This document shows positions 1-6,562 of a DNA stretch of 10,349 nucleotides, in pieces; position 1 is the first letter of the stretch, and each line of letters starts with the position of its first letter. The DNA is from Agromyces sp. (lineage in GTDB: Bacteria > Actinomycetota > Actinomycetes > Actinomycetales > Microbacteriaceae): positions 1-10,349 of the forward strand of contig JAPSJU010000061.1 in the NCBI GenBank assembly GCA_031178025.1. The letters are read 5' to 3'. The notes under the pieces were generated by a model. The model was not told where the DNA came from. It made no database searches and was given only the letters and a program-made list of their open reading frames with translations. Position numbers and translations under genes: made by a program.

Positions 1-702
1 GGTGCCGAGCACACGACCCTGAGCGCCCTGGCGAAGATCGAACAGGTGCTGCCGCCGGCGCTGCGTCGGCGGATCGGCGCCCTGACGACGCATGCGACGG
101 TCGACGCAGGCCGGCGAGGCGCATCGGCCCGGCCGGTGCCCGAGGTCGACACGGAACTGCTCGGCGTGCTCGCGCTCGCGTGCCGCGACGCCGAGCGCCT
201 GCGCTTCCAGTACACGGATGCCGCGGGCGGATCATCATCGCGGGTCGTCGAGCCGTACCGTCTCGTGCCCGTGGCCCGGCGATGGTACCTGCTCGCGTGG
301 GATCGCCAGCGTGAGGACTGGCGTACGTTCCGCCTCGACCGCATCGCCGACGTCTTCGAGACGCGCCTCCGATTCGCGCCGCGACCGCTCTCGGACGAGG
401 AGGCGCGGGAACGCGTCGAACTGGCGTTGCGCCATCGGGAGCGCACGATGACGGCCAGGGTCATCGTCGACATGCCGCAGGCCGACCTCGTGGAGCGCCT
501 GGGCTGGTACGGGCGCGACGTCGTGCCCGACGGGCCGCACCGGTGCATCTGGCCCCTCGAGTCCGACGCGATCGAGAACCTCGTGATGGCGCTCATGTGG
601 GTGCCGCTGGACGTCTCGTACCGCGTCGAGGGGCCGCCCGAGGTGGTCGCCTTCCTCGCGGCGCAGGCGCAGCGGTTCGCGGCGGCATCCGCGACGGCCT
701 GA
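1..702 (+). CDS. WYL-domain transcriptional regulator, 3' part (5' end outside window)
   Basis: The frame is open from base 1, with 233 codons before the stop, so the gene begins upstream of the window. The visible part opens with the linker typical of YafY-type regulators (AEHTTLSALAKIEQVLP) and then carries a WYL domain, including PYRLVPVARRWYLLAWD at about residues 88-104 and RTFRLDRI shortly after. The C-terminal WCX-like region ends in Ala-rich sequence. Family members are about 320 residues long with an N-terminal winged HTH, so roughly 90 residues, including the DNA-binding part, are missing here. Such proteins bind DNA and sense a ligand or nucleic acid through the WYL fold. Its target is unknown. 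It runs in the same direction as the GntR gene, 78 bp upstream of it, but that gene appears to have its own promoter, so co-regulation with the hydroxyproline genes is not shown. The family assignment is firm. Confidence 0.9.
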   Translation, partial: GAEHTTLSALAKIEQVLPPALRRRIGALTTHATVDAGRRGASARPVPEVDTELLGVLALACRDAERLRFQYTDAAGGSSSRVVEPYRLVPVARRWYLLAWDRQREDWRTFRLDRIADVFETRLRFAPRPLSDEEARERVELALRHRERTMTARVIVDMPQADLVERLGWYGRDVVPDGPHRCIWPLESDAIENLVMALMWVPLDVSYRVEGPPEVVAFLAAQAQRFAAASATA

Positions 703-741
703 CCGGCGGTGTCATCTTCGACCCGTCCCGGCCCTGGGCGG

Positions 742-747
742 TACGCT
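742..747 (+). promoter_or_regulatory. Possible -10 box of the GntR gene promoter
   Basis: TACGCT fits the TANNNT pattern and would place the transcription start near 754, on the palindromic operator at 753-763 and about 27 nt before the ATG at 781. The best -35 candidate, TTCGAC at 717-722, is weak and sits at a long 19-bp spacing. This is a tentative call, supported mainly by its position relative to the operator. Confidence 0.35.
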
Positions 748-752
748 GTGCC

Positions 753-766
753 GTATGACACACTAC
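753..766 (-). promoter_or_regulatory. Predicted GntR operator upstream of the regulator gene
   Basis: The + strand reads GTATGACACACTAC. Its reverse complement, GTAGTGTGTCATAC, matches the element at 1523-1536 in 13 of 14 positions. The inner 11 bp (753-763) form an imperfect palindrome around one central base, with one mismatch between the arms. It ends 14 bp before the ATG of the GntR gene, a position suited to autorepression. That it is bound by this GntR protein is inference. Confidence 0.6.
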
Positions 767-780
767 CGGGCAGGTTCGCG

Positions 781-1443
781 ATGAGCGGCGTGATGCAGAT
801 CCCGGCGCTCGTGAGCCTGCGCGAGCAGGTGGAGCGGTCGCTCTCCTCGCGGATCGTGACCGGCGAACTCGAGCCGGGCGTGGTGCTGACCGTCCCGACG
901 CTCGCGCTGGAGTTCGGCGTCAGTGCGACGCCGGTACGCGAGGCGATGCTGAATCTCGCTCGTCGGGGGTTCCTCAGCCCGATGCGCAACCGGGGGTTCC
1001 GGGTCACCGACGTCTCGCTCGACGAGCTCCGGCACCTGGGCGAGGTGCGCGTGATGCTGGAGGCCCCGCCGATGCGCGCACTGGCCGGGAGCCTGCCGCG
1101 GGAGACCGTCGCCAGGTTGAACGACCTCGCCGACGAGATCACGAGGGCCGGCCGCGAGGGTCGGCTGCAGGACTACCTCGAGGCGGACACGGCATTCCAC
1201 CTCACGCTGCTCGAGCGCACCGGGAACCCGCACCTCGTGTCGCTCGTGCGCGAGCTCCGCCAGCAGACGCGACTCACGGGGCTCGTGAAGCTCGCGGAAT
1301 CGGAGGCGCTCACCGCCTCGACCCTCGAGCACGCCGAGCTCGTCGACCTCCTGGTCGCCGGCGACGGTGCGGGTGCCGAGGCCCTCATGCGACGCCACAT
1401 CGGACACATCTCCGGCCTCTGGAGCGGACATGACGAGGAGTAG
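781..1443 (+). CDS. GntR family transcriptional regulator, FCD subfamily
   Basis: This 220-residue protein is a metabolite-responsive repressor of the FadR/FCD branch of GntR. Residues about 12-75 form the winged HTH, with SLREQVERSLSSRIVTGELEPG followed by the recognition-helix region SATPVREAMLNLARRGFL. The rest is the helical FCD ligand domain. Its usual metal-binding residues can be placed at D136 and H140 (DTAFH), H184 and H206. The frame extends upstream to a GTG at 709, but the ATG at 781 was chosen because the added residues look non-homologous and the likely promoter and operator lie at 742-766. A second ATG at 793 is also possible. The ribosome-binding sequence is weak (ggcagg). The gene lies directly upstream of an importer and imino-acid catabolic operon, and both promoters share one palindromic element. 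It is therefore inferred to be the local, possibly autoregulated, repressor that responds to hydroxyproline or an intermediate. Confidence 0.93.
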   Translation: MSGVMQIPALVSLREQVERSLSSRIVTGELEPGVVLTVPTLALEFGVSATPVREAMLNLARRGFLSPMRNRGFRVTDVSLDELRHLGEVRVMLEAPPMRALAGSLPRETVARLNDLADEITRAGREGRLQDYLEADTAFHLTLLERTGNPHLVSLVRELRQQTRLTGLVKLAESEALTASTLEHAELVDLLVAGDGAGAEALMRRHIGHISGLWSGHDEE

Positions 1444-1486
1444 GGCGAGCGACGCTCCCGCCGCACGATCGCGCCGCGGTAACGGT

Positions 1487-1494
1487 TGTGTCAC
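1487..1494 (+). promoter_or_regulatory. Secondary operator-like core upstream of the transporter promoter
   Basis: TGTGTCAC repeats the core of the element at 1523-1536 exactly (8 of 8), but the flanks do not match. Its centre lies 40 bp, about four helical turns, upstream of the main site, and it sits just upstream of the predicted -35 box. It may be a weak auxiliary site for the same regulator. An 8-bp match can occur by chance, so confidence is modest. Confidence 0.35.
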
Positions 1495-1500
1495 GGGCAC

Positions 1501-1529
1501 TTGGCGCCCGGCCGTCGCGTGAGTAGTGT
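1501..1529 (+). promoter_or_regulatory. Predicted promoter of the transporter/catabolic operon
   Basis: TTGGCG at 1501-1506 is a fair -35 match. A 17-bp spacer separates it from TAGTGT at 1524-1529, which fits TANNNT. The transcription start would fall near 1536, giving a leader of about 46 nt before the ATG at 1582. The -10 box is embedded in the palindromic operator, as expected for a promoter shut off by a repressor. Confidence 0.5.
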
Positions 1530-1536
1530 GTCACAC
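1523..1536 (+). promoter_or_regulatory. Predicted GntR operator over the -10 box of the transporter operon
   Basis: GTAGTGTGTCACAC contains the perfect odd-centred palindrome GTGTG-T-CACAC at 1526-1536. The same 14-mer, with one change, occurs inverted at 753-766 in front of the GntR gene. It overlaps the predicted -10 element, so bound repressor would block RNA polymerase. Odd- or even-centred palindromes with GT...AC arms are usual for GntR-family operators. Binding by the neighbouring regulator is inferred. Confidence 0.65.
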
Positions 1537-1567
1537 ACCGCCGATTCCGGCGAAGCAGTGTCGTTAC

Positions 1568-1575
1568 GAGGGGAG
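1568..1575 (+). promoter_or_regulatory. Ribosome binding site of the binding-protein gene
   Basis: GAGGGGAG lies 6 nt before the ATG at 1582. It supports that start over the in-frame upstream start near 1486, which lies before the predicted promoter and would put the signal peptide inside the protein. Confidence 0.75.
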
Positions 1576-1581
1576 TCCCCA

Positions 1582-2760
1582 ATGTTCGGATCTCGACGCA
1601 GAACGCGCCTACTCCAGGTGGCCGTGGCTGCGGGCGTGCTCGCGCTCACCGCAGGGTGTTCAGGCGGCGTCGCGGGCGGCGGTTCCGAGGAGAGCGAAGA
1701 CGGGCCGATCAAGCTCGGCATGCTCGCCCCGTTCTCGGGCAGCGAGTCGGCCTTCGGCGCGTACATGCAGAACGGCGCGCAACTGGCCGTCGACGAGATC
1801 AACGCCGACGGCGGCGTGCTCGGTCGCGACCTCGAACTCGTCGTCGAAGACGACGCCTGCGACGCGACCACTGCGGTGGCCGGTGCCAACAAGCTCGTCA
1901 CGGAGGGGATCGTCGGCTCCGTCGGCGGGTACTGCTCGGGCGCCACGCTGCCCACGCTGCCCATCTTCGACGAGGCCGGCGTCCCGATGGTCATCCCCGC
2001 GGCGAACTCCAACGAGCTCGTCGACCAGGGCCTCCCCGGCGTCTTCCTCATCAACGGCACGGGCGACCAGCAGGCCGCCGCGGCCGTGCAGTACGCCGAG
2101 AAGATCGGCGCCACGAACGTCGCGGTCATCGACGACGCGACGAGCTACTCGGCCGACCTCGCACAGGCCTTCACGACCCAGGCGGAGGAGGCGGGGCTGA
2201 GCGTCGTCTTCGAGGCGACGGTCACGCCGGGTGAGAACGACTACTCGGCGGTCGCCACGCAGCTCGTGGGTGCGCAGCCGGCGCTCGTCTACTGGACCGG
2301 GTACTACCAGGAGGGCGGCCTCATCGTCCGCCAGGCGACCGATGCCGGCTACACCGGCGCATTCATGGTGGCCGACGGCTCCGTGGACGCGAAGTTCAGC
2401 GAGATCGCCGGCGCCGGGTACACCGAGAACGTCGTCGGCACGTTCACCCAGACGCCCGACATGATCGAGGGCGCCGATGAGTGGATCGCCGACTACGAGG
2501 AGCTCGCGGGCGACCCGCCCGGACCCTACTCCACGCAGGCCTACGACGCGGTGCGGGTGATGGCGCAGGCGATCGAGGACGCCGGCAGCACCGAGTTCGA
2601 GGAGGTCGTGGCGGCACTCGAGGGGCTCGAGGACTTCGACACCTTCGCCGGCCCGCTGACCTTCACCGAGAACCACACGCTCTCGGGCGGCGGCTTCGTC
2701 ATCGTGGCGGTCGACCCGGCCACCAGCAACTTCGTCCTCGAGGACGACCTGCAGGGTTGA
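1582..2760 (+). CDS. ABC transporter substrate-binding lipoprotein, branched-chain amino acid (HAAT) family
   Basis: This 392-residue extracellular receptor captures the substrate for the Liv-type importer encoded just downstream. The N terminus is a lipoprotein signal peptide: positively charged SRRRTR, a hydrophobic stretch at about 10-22, and the lipobox LTAGC with the lipidated cysteine at C26. A Gly/Ser/Glu-rich linker precedes a type I periplasmic-binding (Peripla_BP_6, LivJ/LivK-like) fold starting at IKLGMLAPFSG (43-53). Typical features are the ligand-pocket segment GYCSGATLPTLPIFDEAGVPM (117-136) and YWTGYYQEGGLIVRQA (237-252). C93 and C118 could form the disulfide known in LivJ-type proteins. 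The start at 1582 is fixed by the signal peptide and the ribosome-binding site. The family covers leucine/isoleucine/valine, amide, glutamate, urea and other substrates, so specificity cannot be read from the sequence. The adjoining catabolic genes suggest hydroxyproline or a related imino acid. Confidence 0.93.
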   Translation: MFGSRRRTRLLQVAVAAGVLALTAGCSGGVAGGGSEESEDGPIKLGMLAPFSGSESAFGAYMQNGAQLAVDEINADGGVLGRDLELVVEDDACDATTAVAGANKLVTEGIVGSVGGYCSGATLPTLPIFDEAGVPMVIPAANSNELVDQGLPGVFLINGTGDQQAAAAVQYAEKIGATNVAVIDDATSYSADLAQAFTTQAEEAGLSVVFEATVTPGENDYSAVATQLVGAQPALVYWTGYYQEGGLIVRQATDAGYTGAFMVADGSVDAKFSEIAGAGYTENVVGTFTQTPDMIEGADEWIADYEELAGDPPGPYSTQAYDAVRVMAQAIEDAGSTEFEEVVAALEGLEDFDTFAGPLTFTENHTLSGGGFVIVAVDPATSNFVLEDDLQG

Positions 2761-2764
2761 TCGT

Positions 2765-2798
2765 GACGGGGGCGGGAGCCTCGGCTCCCGCCCCCGTC
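2765..2798 (+). terminator. Perfect 16-bp intercistronic hairpin between binding-protein and permease genes
   Basis: The arm at 2765-2780 (GACGGGGGCGGGAGCC) is exactly complementary to 2783-2798. Only 2 nt separate the arms, so in practice it is a 14-15-bp stem with a small loop. It begins 4 nt after the stop codon of the binding-protein gene and is followed by CTTCGTTGTG rather than a clean U-run. It may act as a partial terminator or as a 3' stabiliser of the binding-protein mRNA. Either would give more receptor than permease, which is common in ABC importer operons. Confidence 0.65.
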
Positions 2799-2824
2799 CT
2801 TCGTTGTGAGAGGACACCCCCGCG

Positions 2825-3715
2825 GTGATGCAACTCATCTGGAACGGGCTGATCGTCGGCTCGTTCTACGCCCTCGTCGCGCTCGGCTACAGCATGGTCT
2901 ACGGGATCATCAAGCTGCTGAACTTCGCGCACGGCGACATCTACATGCTCGGCGCGTTCGTCGGGTTCTTCACGCTCTCGGCATTCGGCATCTCGAACGA
3001 GACCTCCATCCCGCTGCTGCTCGTCATCCTCCTCCTCTCGATGGTGACGACCGGACTGATCGGCGTGGGGATCGAGCGCGTCGCGTACCGGCCGCTGCGC
3101 CGGAGCCCGCGCCTCGCCGTGCTCATCACCGCCATCGGCGTCTCGTTCACGCTCGAGTACGGCGTGCGCCAGATCTTCGGCCCGAATCCGGAGGCCTTCC
3201 CGGTGCGCCTGGAGTCCAGGGGCGTCGACCTGCTCGGCATGCGCATCACCGCCTCGCAGATCGTGCTCGTCGTCATCGCCGCCGGACTCATGCTCGTGCT
3301 CGCCCACATCGTCGAGCGCACCCGGGAGGGCCGCGCCATGCGGGCGATCGCCCTCGATCCGCAGGCCGCGCAGCTCATGGGCGTCAACGTCAACCGCGTC
3401 ATCAGCACCGTGTTCTTCATCGGCTCCTCCCTCGCGGGCGCCGCCGGCGTCATGGCCGGGGCGTACTACGGCTCGATCGACTTCCTCATGGGGTTCGTCA
3501 TCGGGTTGAAGGCGTTCACCGCCGCCGTGATCGGCGGCATCGGCAACCTCTACGGGGCCATGCTCGGCGGCGTGCTGCTGGGGATGCTCGAGTCGTTCGG
3601 ATCCGCCTGGTTCGGCGGCGAGTGGCGGGACGTCTTCGCGTTCGCGTTCCTCATCCTGTTCCTGACCTTCAAGCCGACCGGCCTGCTCGGCGCCCGCGTC
3701 GTGGAGAGGATGTGA
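2825..3715 (+). CDS. livH: Branched-chain amino acid-type ABC transporter permease, LivH family
   Basis: This 296-residue polytopic membrane protein is one half of the translocation channel. The N terminus is characteristic of LivH: IWNGLIVGSFYALVALGYSMVYGIIKLLNFAHGDIYMLGAF (about 5-45). RVAYRPLRRSPRLAVLITAIGVS follows at 85-107. The cytoplasmic coupling-loop region is at about 164-191 (VERTREGRAMRAIALDPQAAQLMGVNVNR), and the end is LTFKPTGLLG. Several clear hydrophobic segments are present, and the length is close to the E. coli protein (about 308). Two starts are adjacent, GTG at 2825 and ATG at 2828. GAGAGGA at 2808-2814 is better spaced for the GTG (10 nt), but either is possible. The gene is separated from the binding-protein gene by the hairpin and lies 1 bp before the livM start. 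It should pair with LivM. Confidence 0.95.
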   Translation: MMQLIWNGLIVGSFYALVALGYSMVYGIIKLLNFAHGDIYMLGAFVGFFTLSAFGISNETSIPLLLVILLLSMVTTGLIGVGIERVAYRPLRRSPRLAVLITAIGVSFTLEYGVRQIFGPNPEAFPVRLESRGVDLLGMRITASQIVLVVIAAGLMLVLAHIVERTREGRAMRAIALDPQAAQLMGVNVNRVISTVFFIGSSLAGAAGVMAGAYYGSIDFLMGFVIGLKAFTAAVIGGIGNLYGAMLGGVLLGMLESFGSAWFGGEWRDVFAFAFLILFLTFKPTGLLGARVVERM

Positions 3716-3716
3716 C

Positions 3717-4895
3717 ATGGCCCGCCGCCTCGACCTCGCGCTGAAGCACGCACCGCTGCGCGCGCCCGCGCCCCTCTTCGAACGCCCGCGCGCCGCTCGC
3801 GGCGTGCTCGACTCCCAGACGGGCTTCATGCGCGCCCTCGGCGTCGTCGCGGTGCTCTTCCTCGCGGTGCTGCCCTTCATCGACGCGTCGCGCTACACGA
3901 TGTCCATCGCGATCAGCGCGCTCATCTACGTCATGCTCTGCATGGGCCTCAACGTCGTCGTCGGCTATGCGGGGCTGCTCGACCTCGGGTACATCGCGTT
4001 CTTCGCCGTCGGCGCCTACGTGTCGGGCATCTTCACCACGGTGCTGGGCTGGCCGATGTGGGCGGCCCTGCCGGCGACGGTCTTCGCCTGCATCCTCGCC
4101 GGCATCATCATCGGCGCGCCGACCCTCCGGCTCCGCAGCGACTACCTCGCCATCGTGACCCTCGGATTCGGCGAGATCATCCGCATCACGGCGAACAACC
4201 TCACGATCACGGGCGGGCCGTCGGGAATCCACGGGATCCCCTCGTGGGACTTCTTCGGCTGGAGCTTCGAGGACGGCGTCACCGTGCTCGGCCTCGAGTT
4301 CCCGGAGCGCGTGGTGTTCTACTACTTCGTCGCCGCCGTGGTGGTGGTCGTCGGCGTGATCGGCGCCGGCCGGCTCGCACGGGGCAAGCTCGGTCGCGCA
4401 TGGAAGGCGGTGCGCGACGACGAGGACGCGGCCGAGGCGATGGGGATCAACACCTACGCCGCGAAGATCTCCGCGTACATCATCGGCGCCGTCTGGGCCG
4501 GCCTCGCGGGACAGCTCATGGCGACCCACCTGTCGGCGATCAGCCCGAACAGCTTCCAGTTCCTCTACTCCGCCCTCATCCTCATGGCCGTCGTGCTCGG
4601 CGGCATGGGCTCGACGCCCGGAGTCATCATCGGAGCGCTCTTCGTGTCGCTGGCACCCGAGCTGCTGCGCGACTTCGCCGAATGGCGGTTCCTCATCTTC
4701 GGCGTGCTGCTCGTCGTCGTGATGCTCTTCCGCCCGGCGGGACTGTGGCCCGCGACCGCGATCCTGCCGTGGCTGAAGCGCGACCGGCCCCAACCGCCGC
4801 CCTTCACCTCGGCCACGGCGGCGGTGCCGCCGAGCGTGCTCGAGTCGCCGAGCGGCGCACCGGATGCCGACGTGCGTGAAGGAGGCCGCGGATGA
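3717..4895 (+). CDS. livM: Branched-chain amino acid-type ABC transporter permease, LivM family
   Basis: This 392-residue membrane protein is the second permease half. Hallmarks are MGLNVVVGYAGLLDLGYIAF (76-95), LRLRSDYLAIVTLGFGEIIR (137-156), the short TGGPSGIHGIP loop (165-175), the coupling region GRAWKAVRDDEDAAEAMGINTYAAK (226-250) and LGGMGSTPGVIIGA (294-307). The first 38 or so residues (basic, Pro/Ala-rich) come before the first membrane segment, and about 35 Pro/Ser-rich residues follow the last. Both ends are probably cytoplasmic tails and look poorly conserved. GAGAGGA at 3704-3710 lies 6 nt before the ATG, inside the end of livH. The stop overlaps the livG start as ATGA, implying coupled translation of permease and ATPase. 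Confidence 0.95.
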   Translation: MARRLDLALKHAPLRAPAPLFERPRAARGVLDSQTGFMRALGVVAVLFLAVLPFIDASRYTMSIAISALIYVMLCMGLNVVVGYAGLLDLGYIAFFAVGAYVSGIFTTVLGWPMWAALPATVFACILAGIIIGAPTLRLRSDYLAIVTLGFGEIIRITANNLTITGGPSGIHGIPSWDFFGWSFEDGVTVLGLEFPERVVFYYFVAAVVVVVGVIGAGRLARGKLGRAWKAVRDDEDAAEAMGINTYAAKISAYIIGAVWAGLAGQLMATHLSAISPNSFQFLYSALILMAVVLGGMGSTPGVIIGALFVSLAPELLRDFAEWRFLIFGVLLVVVMLFRPAGLWPATAILPWLKRDRPQPPPFTSATAAVPPSVLESPSGAPDADVREGGRG

Positions 4896-5803
4896 GCGCG
4901 CTGCTCGAGGTCAAGGACCTGCGGCTGCAGTTCGGCGGCGTGAAGGCGGTCGACGGGCTGAGCTTCGAGGTTCGCGAGGGAGAGATCCTCGCGGTGATCG
5001 GGCCGAACGGTGCGGGCAAGACGAGCGCCTTCAACTGCATCTCGGCCTTCTACCTGCCGACGTCGGGCTCGGTCGTCTTCGACGGCAAGCACATCGTCCG
5101 CGAGGCGCCGCGCATCTGGCATCGACTGCGCCTCGTGCAGCTGCTGCAGAGCTTCGGCTTCTACCGGGTGCTGCCCTCGCGCGTGACGAAGTGGGGCATG
5201 GCGCGCACCTTCCAGAACCTCCGGCTGTTCCGGGAACTGTCGGTGCTCGACAACGTCAAGACCGCCATGCACGCGAACCTTCGCGAGGGCTTCTGGTCGA
5301 CCCTCCTGCACACCCCGGGATACCGGCGGGCCGAGGAGGCGTGCGCCCGCGAGGCGCGCGGATGGCTCGACTTCGTGGGGTTCGAGGGCGATGAGCACCT
5401 CTACGTGACCCACCTTCCCTACGGCGAGCAGCGTCGCGTCGAGATCGCCAGGGCACTCGCCACGAGCCCCAAGCTGCTCCTGCTCGACGAACCGGCCGCC
5501 GGGCTGAACTACAACGAGAAGCAGTCGTTGATCGAGCTGATCCGCAGGATCCGCGCCCTCGGGGTTGCCGTCGTGCTCATCGAGCACGACATGGGACTCG
5601 TGATGCAGCTCGCCGAGCGCATCGTGGTGCTGAACTACGGCAAGGAGATCGCCGACGGCACGCCGCAGCAGATCACGAACGACCCCGTCGTGATCGAGGC
5701 CTACCTCGGCGTCGACGACGAGGACGAGGCGGTCGACGACACCCGGCTGCGCACGGGCGCGTCCGACGCCGAGCCGAACGATGAGAGCGAGAGCCGGTCA
5801 TGA
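4892..5803 (+). CDS. livG: Branched-chain amino acid-type ABC transporter ATP-binding protein, LivG family, with inserted segment
   Basis: This 303-residue cytoplasmic ATPase powers the importer. Walker A is GPNGAGKT (37-44), the Q-loop is ARTFQN with Q108, the signature is LPYGEQRR (175-182), Walker B is LLLLDE (195-200) and the switch histidine is H232 in IEHD. LPYGEQ replaces the usual LSYGQQ of LivG. Walker A is followed by SAF where most relatives have TVF or TLF. The distance from Walker A to the Q-loop is about 22 residues longer than in E. coli LivG (recalled, not aligned), because of a basic and aromatic segment at about 74-101. After the usual LivG end (EAYLG, 269-273) there is an acidic tail of about 30 residues, DDEDEAVDD and beyond. 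All catalytic residues are present, so it should be active. It overlaps livM and livF by ATGA junctions. Confidence 0.94.
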   Translation: MSALLEVKDLRLQFGGVKAVDGLSFEVREGEILAVIGPNGAGKTSAFNCISAFYLPTSGSVVFDGKHIVREAPRIWHRLRLVQLLQSFGFYRVLPSRVTKWGMARTFQNLRLFRELSVLDNVKTAMHANLREGFWSTLLHTPGYRRAEEACAREARGWLDFVGFEGDEHLYVTHLPYGEQRRVEIARALATSPKLLLLDEPAAGLNYNEKQSLIELIRRIRALGVAVVLIEHDMGLVMQLAERIVVLNYGKEIADGTPQQITNDPVVIEAYLGVDDEDEAVDDTRLRTGASDAEPNDESESRS

Positions 5804-6510
5804 GCGCCCTCGAGGTCAGAGACGCGGATGTCTACTACGGCCGCGTGCACGCCCTGCGCCGCCTGAGCTTCGACGTCGGCGAGGGCGAGATCGTCTGCCT
5901 GCTCGGCAACAACGGCGCCGGCAAGTCCACCACGATGAACATGCTCTCGGGCCTCGTGCGGCCTCGCTCCGGCTCGGCGACGTGGAACGGGATGGACCTC
6001 ACCACCGCGAAGCCGTGGAACATCGTCGCGGACGGGCTCATCCACGTGCCCGAGGGACGCCGCATCTTCTCCACCATGACCGTGCACGAGAACCTCCTGC
6101 TCGGCGGGTACACGGTGCGTGACAAGCGCGTCGTCGGGGAGCGGCTCGACCGGGTCTACGAGACCATGCCCCGGTTGGCCGAGCGCCGCCGCCAGCAGGG
6201 CGGAACCCTGTCGGGCGGCGAGCAGCAGATGGTCGCCATCGGGCGGGCGATCGTCGGCGGCCCGCGGCTGCTGCTGCTCGACGAGCCCTCCATGGGACTC
6301 GCCCCGCTCGTGGTCAAGCAGGTGATGGAGATCATCGCCGCGGTGAACGCGCAGGGCACCACCGTGCTGCTCGTCGAGCAGAACGCCCGTGCCGCCCTGA
6401 AGATCGCCCACCGTGCCTACGTCGTCGAAACCGGAGCGGTCACCCTCTCGGGTACCGCGGCGGAGCTCGCGCGCGACCCCCGGGTCGTCGAGGCCTACCT
6501 CGGCGCGTAG
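5800..6510 (+). CDS. livF: Branched-chain amino acid-type ABC transporter ATP-binding protein, LivF family
   Basis: This 236-residue ATPase partners LivG. Walker A is GNNGAGKS (36-43), the signature is LSGGEQQ (138-144) and Walker B is LLLLDEP with D161 and E162. The hallmark LivF deviations are present: VPEGRRIF (83-90) at the Q-loop position and VEQN (192-195), where other ABC proteins carry the switch histidine. These changes are normal for LivF and are not a defect. The length matches the family (about 237). The ATG at 5800 overlaps the livG stop. It is the last transporter gene, and 52 bp separate it from the first catabolic gene with no terminator-like hairpin visible, so readthrough is likely. 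Confidence 0.95.
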   Translation: MSALEVRDADVYYGRVHALRRLSFDVGEGEIVCLLGNNGAGKSTTMNMLSGLVRPRSGSATWNGMDLTTAKPWNIVADGLIHVPEGRRIFSTMTVHENLLLGGYTVRDKRVVGERLDRVYETMPRLAERRRQQGGTLSGGEQQMVAIGRAIVGGPRLLLLDEPSMGLAPLVVKQVMEIIAAVNAQGTTVLLVEQNARAALKIAHRAYVVETGAVTLSGTAAELARDPRVVEAYLGA

Positions 6511-6550
6511 TCCGCCATTCCACCGCGTGCACGGCACGACCGCTCGACTC

Positions 6551-6558
6551 GAAGGGAG
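6551..6558 (+). promoter_or_regulatory. Ribosome binding site of the DAO-family oxidoreductase gene
   Basis: GAAGGGAG ends 4 nt before the ATG at 6563. It fixes that start just ahead of the FAD-binding motif, rather than a far-upstream in-frame ATG inside livF. The surrounding 52-bp gap shows no convincing promoter or terminator. Confidence 0.7.
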
Positions 6559-6562
6559 ACAC

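Noticed and set aside
1486..1581. An upstream start for the binding protein adding 32 residues
   Set aside because: It would bury the lipoprotein signal peptide, lies before the predicted promoter, and lacks the ribosome-binding site seen at 1568-1575.
1660..4793. Long open frames on the - strand opposite the binding-protein and permease genes (each about 370-390 codons)
   Set aside because: They mirror the codon structure of strongly supported + strand genes in GC-rich DNA, and their translations are low-complexity Arg/Asp/Glu/His-rich with no recognisable domain.
6511..6562. The 52-bp gap between livF and the DAO gene as a terminator or second promoter
   Set aside because: Only a short imperfect GTGC/GCAC inverted repeat is present. 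There is no stable stem with a U-run and no convincing -35/-10 pair.
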